From Streptomyces rugosispiralis (lineage in GTDB: Bacteria > Actinomycetota > Actinomycetes > Streptomycetales > Streptomycetaceae): DNA of 64,000 nt. The translations under genes and the position numbers were made by a program. The notes beneath the pieces are model-generated. The model did not search any database and had not been told where the DNA came from. It worked only from the letters and a program-made list of their open reading frames with translations. Location of the stretch: assembly GCF_024505145.1 (NCBI RefSeq), contig NZ_JANIAA010000008.1, positions 243,716 through 307,715 on the forward strand. The letters run 5' to 3'. This document shows positions 18,901 through 28,061 of this stretch, piece after piece (the first letter of the stretch is position 1; each line of letters opens with the position of its first letter).

Positions 18901-20355
18901 ATGTCGCAGATGCCGCAGCCGCCCCAGCTGTCAGCCTGCCCGACCTGTGATGAGCCGCCGCAGGCGGGAGACCGATACTGCGATCGGTGCGGTGCCGATC
19001 TGACGGTGGCCGCCGCGCTGGCGGCGGAGGCCGCACTGTCGGCGGAGGCGATCGCCGACCGGTCGGAGGCGCACCGCGGCCGGCCGGAGGCGTACGGCGA
19101 CCAGCCGGAGGCGTACGGCGACCAGCCGGAGGCGTACGGCGACCAGCCGGAGGCGTACGGCGACCTGCCGGTGCCGCCGCGGGTGAACGGGGCGGCGTGG
19201 TCCAGCCACCCGGGGCCGGAGCCGGACGACTACGAGCTGGCAGCCCCGACCTCCGGCGGGTACGGCCAGGTGGCCGACCCGCGGGCCGCGGCGGCGCTCG
19301 GCGCGCCCGAGGCACCCGGCGAGTCCGGCAGCCACCCGGAGACCAACGCGAGTACCCACACCAGCGCGGCGAGCAGCACGGACAGCGGGACCGGCGCCGG
19401 GGCGGACCCCCGGCTGCCCGGCGGCGAGCACCGCCCCCGGTGCGCCGCGTGCCAGGAGGGCACCATCGACCAGGACGGATACTGCGAGCGCTGCGGGCAC
19501 GCCCAGGCACGGACACGCGACCATATGGAGAGTGAGTTGGAGGGAGTCGCGGCGGCCAGCGACCGGGGGCTGCGCCACCACCGCAACGAGGACGCGTTCT
19601 CGGTGTCCACCGCCGCGCTGCCCGACGGCACACCGGTCATGGTCGCCGTGGTGTGCGACGGGGTCTCCTCGGCCACCCGGCCCGACGACGCCTCGGCCGC
19701 CGCGGCCCATGCCGCGGGTCAGGCGCTGCAGGCCGCGCTGCCGCGCGGCGCCCACCCCCAGCAGGCCATGAACGAGGCGATCATCGCCGCCGCCGACGCG
19801 GTCAACTCCCTGGCCCTGGACACCGGCGCGGCCGCCCCCCACCACGAGGGGCAGCGCCATCAGAACGCACCGGCGTGCACCATCGTCAGCGCCGTCGTCA
19901 CCAGCGACATCCTCACCATCGGCTGGGTCGGCGACAGCCGCGCCTACTGGGTCCCCGACGACCGTACGGCCCCGCCCGCGCGGCTCACCGAGGACGACTC
20001 CTGGGCGGCCCAGATGGTGGCCGCGGGGCTGATGTCGGAGGCGGAGGCGTACGCGGACGAGCGCGCCCACGCCATCACCGGCTGGCTCGGGGCGGACGCC
20101 TATGAGCTGGAGCCCCACACCGCCTCGTACAAGCCGGACCGGCCGGGCGTCGTGGTGGTGTGCACCGATGGGCTGTGGAACTACGCCGAATCGGCGGAGC
20201 AGATGGCCCGCGCGGTGCCGCCGGACGCCCGCGCCCGGCCGCTGAACAGCGCGCAGATCCTGGTCGGCCACGCCCTGGACGGCGGGGGCCACGACAACGT
20301 AACAGTGGCGGTCGTGCCGTTCCCCGCCGCCCCGGGCCGGGCAGGATCCGCCTGA
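18901..20355 (+). CDS. PP2C-type serine/threonine phosphatase with zinc ribbons
   Basis: A 484-residue protein starting three bases after the pknG stop. An N-terminal zinc ribbon (CPTCDEPPQAGDRYCDRCG) is followed by an EAYGDQP heptad repeated three to four times (DNA period 21 bp, about 19087-19160), a long low-complexity linker, a second ribbon (CAACQEG, CERCGHAQ, about residue 180) and the PP2C domain from about residue 213. The metal-binding motifs are present: SDRGLRHHRNEDAF, VCDGVSS, WVGDSRAYW and HDNVTVAV. It probably reverses PknG phosphorylation, on PknG itself or on the FHA protein encoded two genes on. A PP2C gene within the pknG operon is absent from the mycobacterial arrangement. 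Confidence 0.92.
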   Translation: MSQMPQPPQLSACPTCDEPPQAGDRYCDRCGADLTVAAALAAEAALSAEAIADRSEAHRGRPEAYGDQPEAYGDQPEAYGDQPEAYGDLPVPPRVNGAAWSSHPGPEPDDYELAAPTSGGYGQVADPRAAAALGAPEAPGESGSHPETNASTHTSAASSTDSGTGAGADPRLPGGEHRPRCAACQEGTIDQDGYCERCGHAQARTRDHMESELEGVAAASDRGLRHHRNEDAFSVSTAALPDGTPVMVAVVCDGVSSATRPDDASAAAAHAAGQALQAALPRGAHPQQAMNEAIIAAADAVNSLALDTGAAAPHHEGQRHQNAPACTIVSAVVTSDILTIGWVGDSRAYWVPDDRTAPPARLTEDDSWAAQMVAAGLMSEAEAYADERAHAITGWLGADAYELEPHTASYKPDRPGVVVVCTDGLWNYAESAEQMARAVPPDARARPLNSAQILVGHALDGGGHDNVTVAVVPFPAAPGRAGSA

Positions 20356-20377
20356 CGGTCGCCAAGGAGCGGATGAC

Positions 20378-21811
20378 ATGGCCCACTTCTCCACGCCCGA
20401 TGCGCCGCGGTTCTCGGTCGAGGTCCACCAGAACGAGTACCTCCCCGAGGGAGGCCGCGAGGTGAACGCGATCATCACCGTCACCTCGGCCGGCGGCGGG
20501 GCCCCGGCAGGGCCGCCGATACCCGCCCCCGGCGCGTACCAGGACGCTCCTGGTAGGTACCAGCACGCTCCCAGCGCGTACCAGGACGCTCCCGGTGCGT
20601 ACGACAGCGCGTCCGGCCGGGGCGGCGGCTCCGCCCGCGCGGCCGTTGTGATCATGGTGGACTGCTCCGGCTCGATGGACTATCCGCCGACGAAGATGCG
20701 CCACGCGCGGGACGCGACCGCCGCAGCGATCGACACGGTGCGCGACGGCGTGGCCTTCTCCGTGGTGGCGGGCACCCACAAGGCGGTCGAGGTCTTCCCC
20801 GGCAACGGGCAGTTGGCCACCGCCGATCCGCTCACCCGCGCCCAGGCCAAGGACGCGCTGCGGAGCCTGAGTCCGGGCGGCGGCACCGCGATCGGCACCT
20901 GGCTGCTCCAGGCCGACCTGCTGTTCGACTCCACCGACGCCGAGATACGGCACTGCATCCTGCTCACCGACGGGCGGAACGAGCACGAGGAGCCGCAGCG
21001 GCTGAGGACCGTGCTCGACGCCTGCGCGGGCCGCTTCACCTGCGACGCCCGCGGAGTGGGCACGGACTGGGAGGTCGAGGAGGTCACCGGGATCGCCGCC
21101 GCCCTGCTCGGAACGGCGGACATCGTGGCCGATCCCGCCGGGCTCGCCGCGGACTTCACGCGGATGATGGAGACGGCGATGGGCAAGGAGATCGCCGACG
21201 TCGGCCTCCGGCTGTGGACCCCCAAGGGCGCCGAGGTGGCGTATGTGAAACAGGTCGCGCCGACGGTGGAGGATCTGACCGCCCGGCGCGTCGAGGCCGG
21301 CCCGCGCGCGGGCGACTACCCCACCGGGTCCTGGGGCGATGAGTCCCGTGACTACCACGTGTGTGTGCGGGTTCCGGCGGCCGAGGTCGGCCAGGAGATG
21401 CTCGCGGCCAGGATCTCCCTGGTTCAGCCGGCGCCCGAGGGGGTCGGCAGCCCGCCGAGCCCTCTGGCGCAGGGGCTGGTGCGCGCGGTGTGGACCGATG
21501 ATCTGGCCGTCTCCACCGCGATGAATCCGCAGGTGGCGCACTATACGGGCCAGGCCGAACTGGCACAGGCCATCAAACAGGGCATGAATGCCCGCAAGTC
21601 CGGCGATGCCGAACAAGCGACCGCGAAGCTGGGGCGTGCCGTACAGCTGGCGGCCGCATCGGGGAACGAAGACACGGCGAAACTGCTTGCGAAGGTGGTG
21701 GACGTGCTCGATGTGGCGGCAGGTACTGTGCGACTGAAGGCGAAGGTCGCGGAGGCGGACGAGATGACACTCGAAACGCGCTCCACCAAGACAGTTCGCG
21801 TCAAGAAGTAG
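20378..21811 (+). CDS. von Willebrand factor A domain protein
   Basis: A 477-residue protein starting 22 bases after the phosphatase gene. After a beta-strand N-terminus (FSVEVHQNEYLPEG) and a Tyr/Ala/Pro repeat (YQDAPG-like, about residues 50-75) lies a VWA domain with an intact metal-ion site: VVIMVDCSGSM (DxSxS), a Thr in SPGGGTAIGTW, and LLTDGRNEHE. The C-terminal third has a helical segment resembling tetratricopeptide-like VWA partners (AELAQAIKQGMNARKSGDAEQATAKLGRAV). It is probably cytoplasmic, as no signal peptide is seen. VWA proteins of this kind mediate metal-dependent protein assembly; a scaffold in the PknG pathway is likely by context. Confidence 0.88.
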   Translation: MAHFSTPDAPRFSVEVHQNEYLPEGGREVNAIITVTSAGGGAPAGPPIPAPGAYQDAPGRYQHAPSAYQDAPGAYDSASGRGGGSARAAVVIMVDCSGSMDYPPTKMRHARDATAAAIDTVRDGVAFSVVAGTHKAVEVFPGNGQLATADPLTRAQAKDALRSLSPGGGTAIGTWLLQADLLFDSTDAEIRHCILLTDGRNEHEEPQRLRTVLDACAGRFTCDARGVGTDWEVEEVTGIAAALLGTADIVADPAGLAADFTRMMETAMGKEIADVGLRLWTPKGAEVAYVKQVAPTVEDLTARRVEAGPRAGDYPTGSWGDESRDYHVCVRVPAAEVGQEMLAARISLVQPAPEGVGSPPSPLAQGLVRAVWTDDLAVSTAMNPQVAHYTGQAELAQAIKQGMNARKSGDAEQATAKLGRAVQLAAASGNEDTAKLLAKVVDVLDVAAGTVRLKAKVAEADEMTLETRSTKTVRVKK

Positions 21812-21879
21812 CACATAACCAGCACTCACGTAGCTCTTCTCGGCAGAAACGCCAAGAACGCCACAGAGGGGGATCCGAC

Positions 21880-23061
21880 ATGCCGACCTGTCCCAACGGC
21901 CACCAATCGGCGGCCGACGACTGGTGCGAGGTGTGTGGGCACCGGATGTCGGGGACACCCATGCCCTCCGGCGCCGTCCCGCCACCTCCACCCACGCCGA
22001 ACGGGCCCGGTGTTCCCGTGCCACCGGGTGGCTACGGGAGTCCCGGGCCGGGCGGCCCACCGCCGCCCGGCGGCGCGGGGGGCTACGGCTATCCGGCACA
22101 GCAGCAGGAGCTGTGCCCGCAGTGCCGTACGCCGCGTGAGGCGCAGGCCCCGTTCTGCGAAGAGTGCCGCTTCAACTTCCAGACGCACGCGCCGTCTCCG
22201 TACGGCCCGCCGCAGGGCGGATACGCGCCGCCGCCGCAGCCCGGTCCGCCGCAGCCCGGCCCCGGGGGGCCGCAGGGCCCGCACCCGGCGCAGGGCGGCG
22301 GTCAGCCCCCCGGCTTCGGCGGCGACAGCGACTGGACGCTTCCGCCGCCGCAGGGGGGCGCACCGCACCCGGGCACGCCCCCGCACGGCGCCCCGCAGCA
22401 GGGCGTCCCGGGCCACGGCGCGCCCCAGGCCCCGCAGTACGGCTACGGCTACCCCCAGGCCCCGGCGCCCCCGGCCCAGCCGTACGGGAACGAGGCGCCC
22501 CCCGCCCAGCCGTACGGGAACGAGGGGTACGCCCCGCCGCCCCAGCAGCAGGGGCCGGGCCACCAGCCACCCCAGCAGCAGCACCCCGGTGCCCCGCAGC
22601 AGCAGCACCCCGGCGGCGCCCAGTTCGGCCAGGGCGGGGCCCCGGTGCAGGCGCCCGGCAACTGGATAGCCGTCGTCGCCCCGGACCGTGAGTACTTCAT
22701 GGCGATGATGAACCGCAGCGGCCCGGAGGCCGCCGGGCTGAACCTCCCGGCCTACTCCCCCGAGCAGCAGCTCCCGCTCAACGGCCACCAGATCACCATC
22801 GGCCGGCGCCGCCACAGCACCGGTGAGGCTCCCGACATCGACCTCGGGCGGCCGCCCGAGGACCCGGGCGTCTCGCACCAGCACGCGCTCCTCGTCCAGC
22901 AGCAGGACGGCGTCTGGGCGGTCGTCGACCAGGACTCGACCAACGGGACCACGATCAACGGCGGCGAGGAGCCGATCCAGCCGTTCGTACCGGTGCCGCT
23001 CCGGGAGGGCGACCGCGTCCACGTCGGCGCCTGGACGACGATCACGGTGCGACGGGGCTGA
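21880..23061 (+). CDS. FHA-domain protein with zinc ribbons, probable PknG substrate or adaptor
   Basis: A 393-residue protein. Two CxxC-type zinc ribbons (CPNGHQ, CEVCGHRM near the start; CPQCRTPREAQAPFCEECRF around residue 75) are joined by Pro/Gly linkers. About 160 residues of Pro/Gln/Gly low complexity follow, then an FHA domain (about 300-393) with GRRRHST, GVSHQHALL and DSTNGTTING, the phosphothreonine-binding residues. It ends the seven-gene operon. In mycobacteria the FHA protein GarA is the PknG target; this protein is the natural candidate for that job here, although it is much larger. Its last 20 bases overlap the convergent methyltransferase gene. Confidence 0.9.
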   Translation: MPTCPNGHQSAADDWCEVCGHRMSGTPMPSGAVPPPPPTPNGPGVPVPPGGYGSPGPGGPPPPGGAGGYGYPAQQQELCPQCRTPREAQAPFCEECRFNFQTHAPSPYGPPQGGYAPPPQPGPPQPGPGGPQGPHPAQGGGQPPGFGGDSDWTLPPPQGGAPHPGTPPHGAPQQGVPGHGAPQAPQYGYGYPQAPAPPAQPYGNEAPPAQPYGNEGYAPPPQQQGPGHQPPQQQHPGAPQQQHPGGAQFGQGGAPVQAPGNWIAVVAPDREYFMAMMNRSGPEAAGLNLPAYSPEQQLPLNGHQITIGRRRHSTGEAPDIDLGRPPEDPGVSHQHALLVQQQDGVWAVVDQDSTNGTTINGGEEPIQPFVPVPLREGDRVHVGAWTTITVRRG

Positions 23062-24196
23062 GACCCCCGAAGGGCTCAGGACGGCCGGGAGGGCCCAGCG
23101 GCCAGCCGTAGGCGCCCTCCGGATCGTCCAGCCAGGCCCATTGGCGCTCGCCCCGCACCGTCACCCCGTAGCGCTCCCGCCCTGGCCTGCCCTCGTGCTC
23201 CCACAGCGCGAGGGCTTCGACCGGCTCCATATGGCCCGCGGCCATGTTCAGCAGGAAGCGGAAGGAGTCGTCCAGCAGCGGCCGGGACGGCAGCCCGTGG
23301 GTGGGCACCTGAGTCGGCGGGCCGCCGCCGCGCAGCGGGACGAAGTACGCGGGGATGGCCAGGAAGTGACCCTCGGCATGGCGGGCGTCGGCGACCCGCA
23401 GGGCGATCAGCCCGGTCCCGAGCGGCGTCAGGATCAGCGCGTCCGGCCGGCACTGGCCGAGCCATGCGGACGGGATCGACGCCACGGCGCAGGTGGCGAT
23501 GATCCGGTCGTAGGGGGCGTGCAGCGGACAGCCGCGCGCCCCGTCGCCGGTGACGACCGCGGGGCGGAATCCGGCCGCGGCCAGATGGTTGCGGGCGGCC
23601 TCGGTGATCTCCGGGTCGAGGTCGAGGGTGGTGACGTGGGCGTCGCCGAGCCGATGGGCCAGCAGCGCGGCGTTGTAGCCGGTGCCCGCGCCGATCTCCA
23701 GCACCCGGTCCCCGTCCCGCACCCGGAGCGCCTGGAGCATCCGGGCCATCAGCGACGGCTGGCTGCTGGAGGTGATCAGCTCACCGTCGCGCACCCGGGT
23801 GGCGAGCGGGGCGTCCGCGTAGGCGCCGGCCAGCCAGCGGGCCCGGCGCAGCGGGTGGGGGTCGTCGCGCCACAGCCGGGTGTAGCCGACCGTCCCGTGC
23901 GCCGCGCTCACCTCTCCTGCCCGTGTTGTCCTGGTGTCCTGCGGTGCGGCCGCCGCGGCCGCGTCCCCGGCCTCGTAGTAGTAGGGCACGAAGAGATGGC
24001 GCGGCACCTCCTCGAAGGCCGCCCGCCAGGCGGGGTCGGTGAGTCCGCCGCCCGCCACGATCCCCCGGACCAGCCCGGTCCGCAGCGCCGCGGCCTCCTC
24101 GGCGTGCCCATCGGCCTCCCGGCCCGCAGGCCTCCGCCGCGCCACACGCTCCGCGGCGTCCGGCGCACTGCGCGTACTCCCGCCCGTGCTGCCCAT
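23042..24196 (-). CDS. Protein-L-isoaspartate O-methyltransferase-like protein
   Basis: I chose ATG 24196 (GGAG sites just upstream) over a longer frame. The resulting 384-residue protein has SAM-binding motif I at VLEIGAGTGYNAALLAHRLG, the acidic end of strand beta2 at TLDLDPEI, and the PCMT-type SSSQPSLMARMLQAL stretch before motif I. A conserved N-terminal VPRHLFVPYYYE precedes it. The extra C-terminal ~150 residues, absent from bacterial Pcm, are typical of actinobacterial members, including those in RiPP clusters that make isoaspartate. No precursor peptide is visible beside it, so a repair role is the default. It is convergent with the FHA gene (20-bp overlap) and divergent from the globin gene. 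Confidence 0.88.
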   Translation of the reverse strand: MGSTGGSTRSAPDAAERVARRRPAGREADGHAEEAAALRTGLVRGIVAGGGLTDPAWRAAFEEVPRHLFVPYYYEAGDAAAAAAPQDTRTTRAGEVSAAHGTVGYTRLWRDDPHPLRRARWLAGAYADAPLATRVRDGELITSSSQPSLMARMLQALRVRDGDRVLEIGAGTGYNAALLAHRLGDAHVTTLDLDPEITEAARNHLAAAGFRPAVVTGDGARGCPLHAPYDRIIATCAVASIPSAWLGQCRPDALILTPLGTGLIALRVADARHAEGHFLAIPAYFVPLRGGGPPTQVPTHGLPSRPLLDDSFRFLLNMAAGHMEPVEALALWEHEGRPGRERYGVTVRGERQWAWLDDPEGAYGWPLGPPGRPEPFGGLSPVAP

Positions 24197-24276
24197 GACT
24201 CCACTCTCCTGCGCCCGGCCCCCGGCCGCGACCCACGCCCCCTTTTCCGGACGGGGGCGTCTGAGAGCATGGAGGC

Positions 24277-24681
24277 GTGAAAGAGATTCCGCGAGGCACA
24301 CTTCAGGAGCAGACCTTCTACGAGCAGGTCGGTGGCGAGCAGACCTTCCGGCGCCTGGTCCACCGCTTCTACCAGGGGGTCGCGGAGGACCCGCTGCTCC
24401 GGCCGATGTACCCCGAGGAGGACCTGGGACCGGCCGAGGAGCGGCTCGCACTCTTCCTGATGCAGTACTGGGGCGGCCCCCGCACCTACAGCGACAACCG
24501 CGGCCACCCCCGGCTCCGCATGCGCCACGCCCCCTTCACCGTGAACCGCGCAGCCCATGACGCCTGGCTGCGCCATATGCGCGACGCGGTGGACGAGCTG
24601 GAGCTGGCCCCGGAGCTCGAGCGCCAGCTGTGGCACTACCTCACCTACGCCGCCGCCTCCATGATCAACACGGAGGGCTGA
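24277..24681 (+). CDS. Truncated haemoglobin, group II (TrHbO-like)
   Basis: A 134-residue protein from GTG 24277. It has the truncated-globin features: FYEQVGGEQTFRRLVHRFYQGVAEDPLLRPMYP at the start, the B10 region, WGGPRTYSDNRGHPRLRMRHAPF around the distal pocket with the proximal His in RMRHAPF, and a conserved W in AHDAWL. The WGGP(R/T)xYSxxRGHPRLRMRH pattern is that of group II globins such as mycobacterial GlbO. It binds oxygen and may detoxify NO or peroxide or aid respiration. It stands alone. Confidence 0.93.
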   Translation: MKEIPRGTLQEQTFYEQVGGEQTFRRLVHRFYQGVAEDPLLRPMYPEEDLGPAEERLALFLMQYWGGPRTYSDNRGHPRLRMRHAPFTVNRAAHDAWLRHMRDAVDELELAPELERQLWHYLTYAAASMINTEG

Positions 24682-24752
24682 CCCGGCGGGTCGCCCCCCG
24701 GGGGACCCGGGGGCTGAACAGCGGGCTGCCGTGGAGGGCCGCCCCGGCGGGC

Positions 24753-25574
24753 TCAGGCGGGCGTGACGGACAGCCCGGACAGGCCGCTGGACACACCCGA
24801 TGTACGCACCGCGATCGAACCGTACGGCGTGCGCAGCCGTAGCCAGCCGCCCGCGGCGAGCAGCGCCAGGGGCTCGGGCGCGGCGGTGGCCACGCCGCTC
24901 CCGTGGGCGGTGGCGGCCGGTGCCGCCGCCCGGACCGGGCGCAGGAAGCCCAGCGACTGCGCGGCGTGCACGGCGCGCAGCGGAAGCCCGGTGTCGCCGA
25001 GGGTGCGGGACCAGATCTCATGGCCGATGCGGTCGCGCTCGGCGCGCGTACGGCCCTCCTCGGGGAGCGCCGCGTCACGGGCCCGGAACTCGGCGACGGC
25101 GGCGGCGACCGCCCCGCGCACCTCGTCCACGCCCGGCAGCCCGTTCACCCGGCGCCAGCCGCCGCGCGGCGGCAGCACCCCGGCCCATGGCGGCCCGGTG
25201 ACGGCCTGCGGCACCGGGACCACCAGGCCCCGGACGCGGCCTTCGGAACCGTCGGTGGTCCGCTCGGCCCGCGCCGTGTCCAGCGCGTCCGCGAACTCGC
25301 CCGCCGAGACGGTCGCGTCCAGGGCGCCCGCCCCGGCCGACGTGTCCGACGCGGCCGACGCGGCCTCGGTGCTGACGATCGCCTCGAGCCGCGCCGTACG
25401 GATCGCGAGGACCTCGAAGGACGGCGGCCGGCCGAAGACGGCGAGCACACCGCCGCCCGCCTGCAGCCGCACCGCCGCCGCCCGGTCGTAGTGGATCAGC
25501 CGGGCCAGGAAGGCGGCGAGATCGGCCGCCTCCCCGGCGTCGGCGAAGTGGAGCTCCTGGCTGGAGGCCGTCAT
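24753..25574 (-). CDS. Conserved protein of unknown function downstream of a thioesterase
   Basis: A 273-residue protein whose ATG overlaps the thioesterase stop by four bases, so it belongs to the ettA-thioesterase operon. The N-terminus (ELHFADAGEAADLAAFLARLIHYDRAAAVRLQAGGGVLAVFGRPPSFEVLAIRTARL) looks like a compact alpha/beta domain conserved in Streptomyces. A glycine/proline-rich middle follows, and a short C-terminal segment (LLAAGGWLRLRTPYGSIAVR). No signal peptide, membrane span or catalytic motif is seen, and I do not recognise the family by function. Confidence 0.8.
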   Translation of the reverse strand: MTASSQELHFADAGEAADLAAFLARLIHYDRAAAVRLQAGGGVLAVFGRPPSFEVLAIRTARLEAIVSTEAASAASDTSAGAGALDATVSAGEFADALDTARAERTTDGSEGRVRGLVVPVPQAVTGPPWAGVLPPRGGWRRVNGLPGVDEVRGAVAAAVAEFRARDAALPEEGRTRAERDRIGHEIWSRTLGDTGLPLRAVHAAQSLGFLRPVRAAAPAATAHGSGVATAAPEPLALLAAGGWLRLRTPYGSIAVRTSGVSSGLSGLSVTPA

Positions 25575-26089
25575 ACCGAGACGGCCCCCTCCGCCCGCTC
25601 GGCGCCATCGGCGGATCCGGCGGGCTCCGTGGCCGCCTCGGGCGCCTTGGACGCCTTCTTGGCGGCGCCCTTCTTCACCGGGTCCGGCTCCAGGTACTCG
25701 GTCAGGAACTTCTCCTCTTCCGGGGTGACCCGGCGCGGGCGGCCCTGGTCGAGGTCGTAGGGCACGATGCGGGTGGCGGCACGCACATACAGGGCGTCCT
25801 CGTCCTTGATCTCATAGCGCAGGGTGAGATACGCGGCCTTGATCTCCGTCACCCAGGTCTCGATCGTCACCGGACGGTGCCGGTGGACGAGGGGCTTCAG
25901 ATAGTCGATCTCGTGCCGGGCCACGACCACGCCGCCGGTGAACGCGTCGCTCCCGTTCCCCGGCGCCAGCCGCCACATGAAGTCGACCCGGGCCTCCTCC
26001 AGATAGCGGAGGAAGGTCACGTTGTTGACGTGGCCGAACGCGTCCATGTCGGACCAGCGCAGGGGACAGGGGTAGATATGGCGCGCCAT
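25571..26089 (-). CDS. Acyl-CoA thioesterase, 4-hydroxybenzoyl-CoA thioesterase (hotdog) family
   Basis: A 172-residue single hotdog-fold protein. The 4HBT signature RWSDMDAFGHVNNVTFLRYLEEAR carries the catalytic Asp, and the rest of the fold is clear to about residue 140. The last ~30 residues are an Ala/Glu/Lys-rich tail. It starts four bases after the ettA stop and overlaps the next gene. It hydrolyses an acyl-CoA of unknown chain type. Linkage to the translation factor EttA is probably operonic convenience rather than a shared pathway. Confidence 0.9.
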   Translation of the reverse strand: MARHIYPCPLRWSDMDAFGHVNNVTFLRYLEEARVDFMWRLAPGNGSDAFTGGVVVARHEIDYLKPLVHRHRPVTIETWVTEIKAAYLTLRYEIKDEDALYVRAATRIVPYDLDQGRPRRVTPEEEKFLTEYLEPDPVKKGAAKKASKAPEAATEPAGSADGAERAEGAVSV

Positions 26090-26093
26090 CCAC

Positions 26094-27758
<1,665 letters not shown>

Positions 27759-28061
27759 GAGAAACCGTCCGGCAATCTGGTAGGTATCGAGGTGCGGCTC
27801 CGCCGCGGTGTCCATATCCGTGGCGGCTCCACCGCGTGAGGGCAGATACAGCCATCTTGCCGTACAGCCCGCCCGAGGCGGAAACCCGTTTGGTCCCGCG
27901 TGCGGCATGGGTCCCGCGTTCGCCGTCCCCCGGTGACACGAAGGGCCGGAGCCTCCGCGAGGCTCCGGCCCTCCATCACCGCGTTCTTCGATGATCACCA
28001 CATCCGGTGACCGTCGCTTCACTCAGCGATCACTGCCGCCCTGGCGTCGCCGCCCTGGCGT

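Noticed and set aside
23042..24196. Lasso- or lanthipeptide-associated methyltransferase
   Set aside because: No precursor peptide, cyclase or protease gene lies nearby; only the divergent globin gene and the convergent FHA gene adjoin it.
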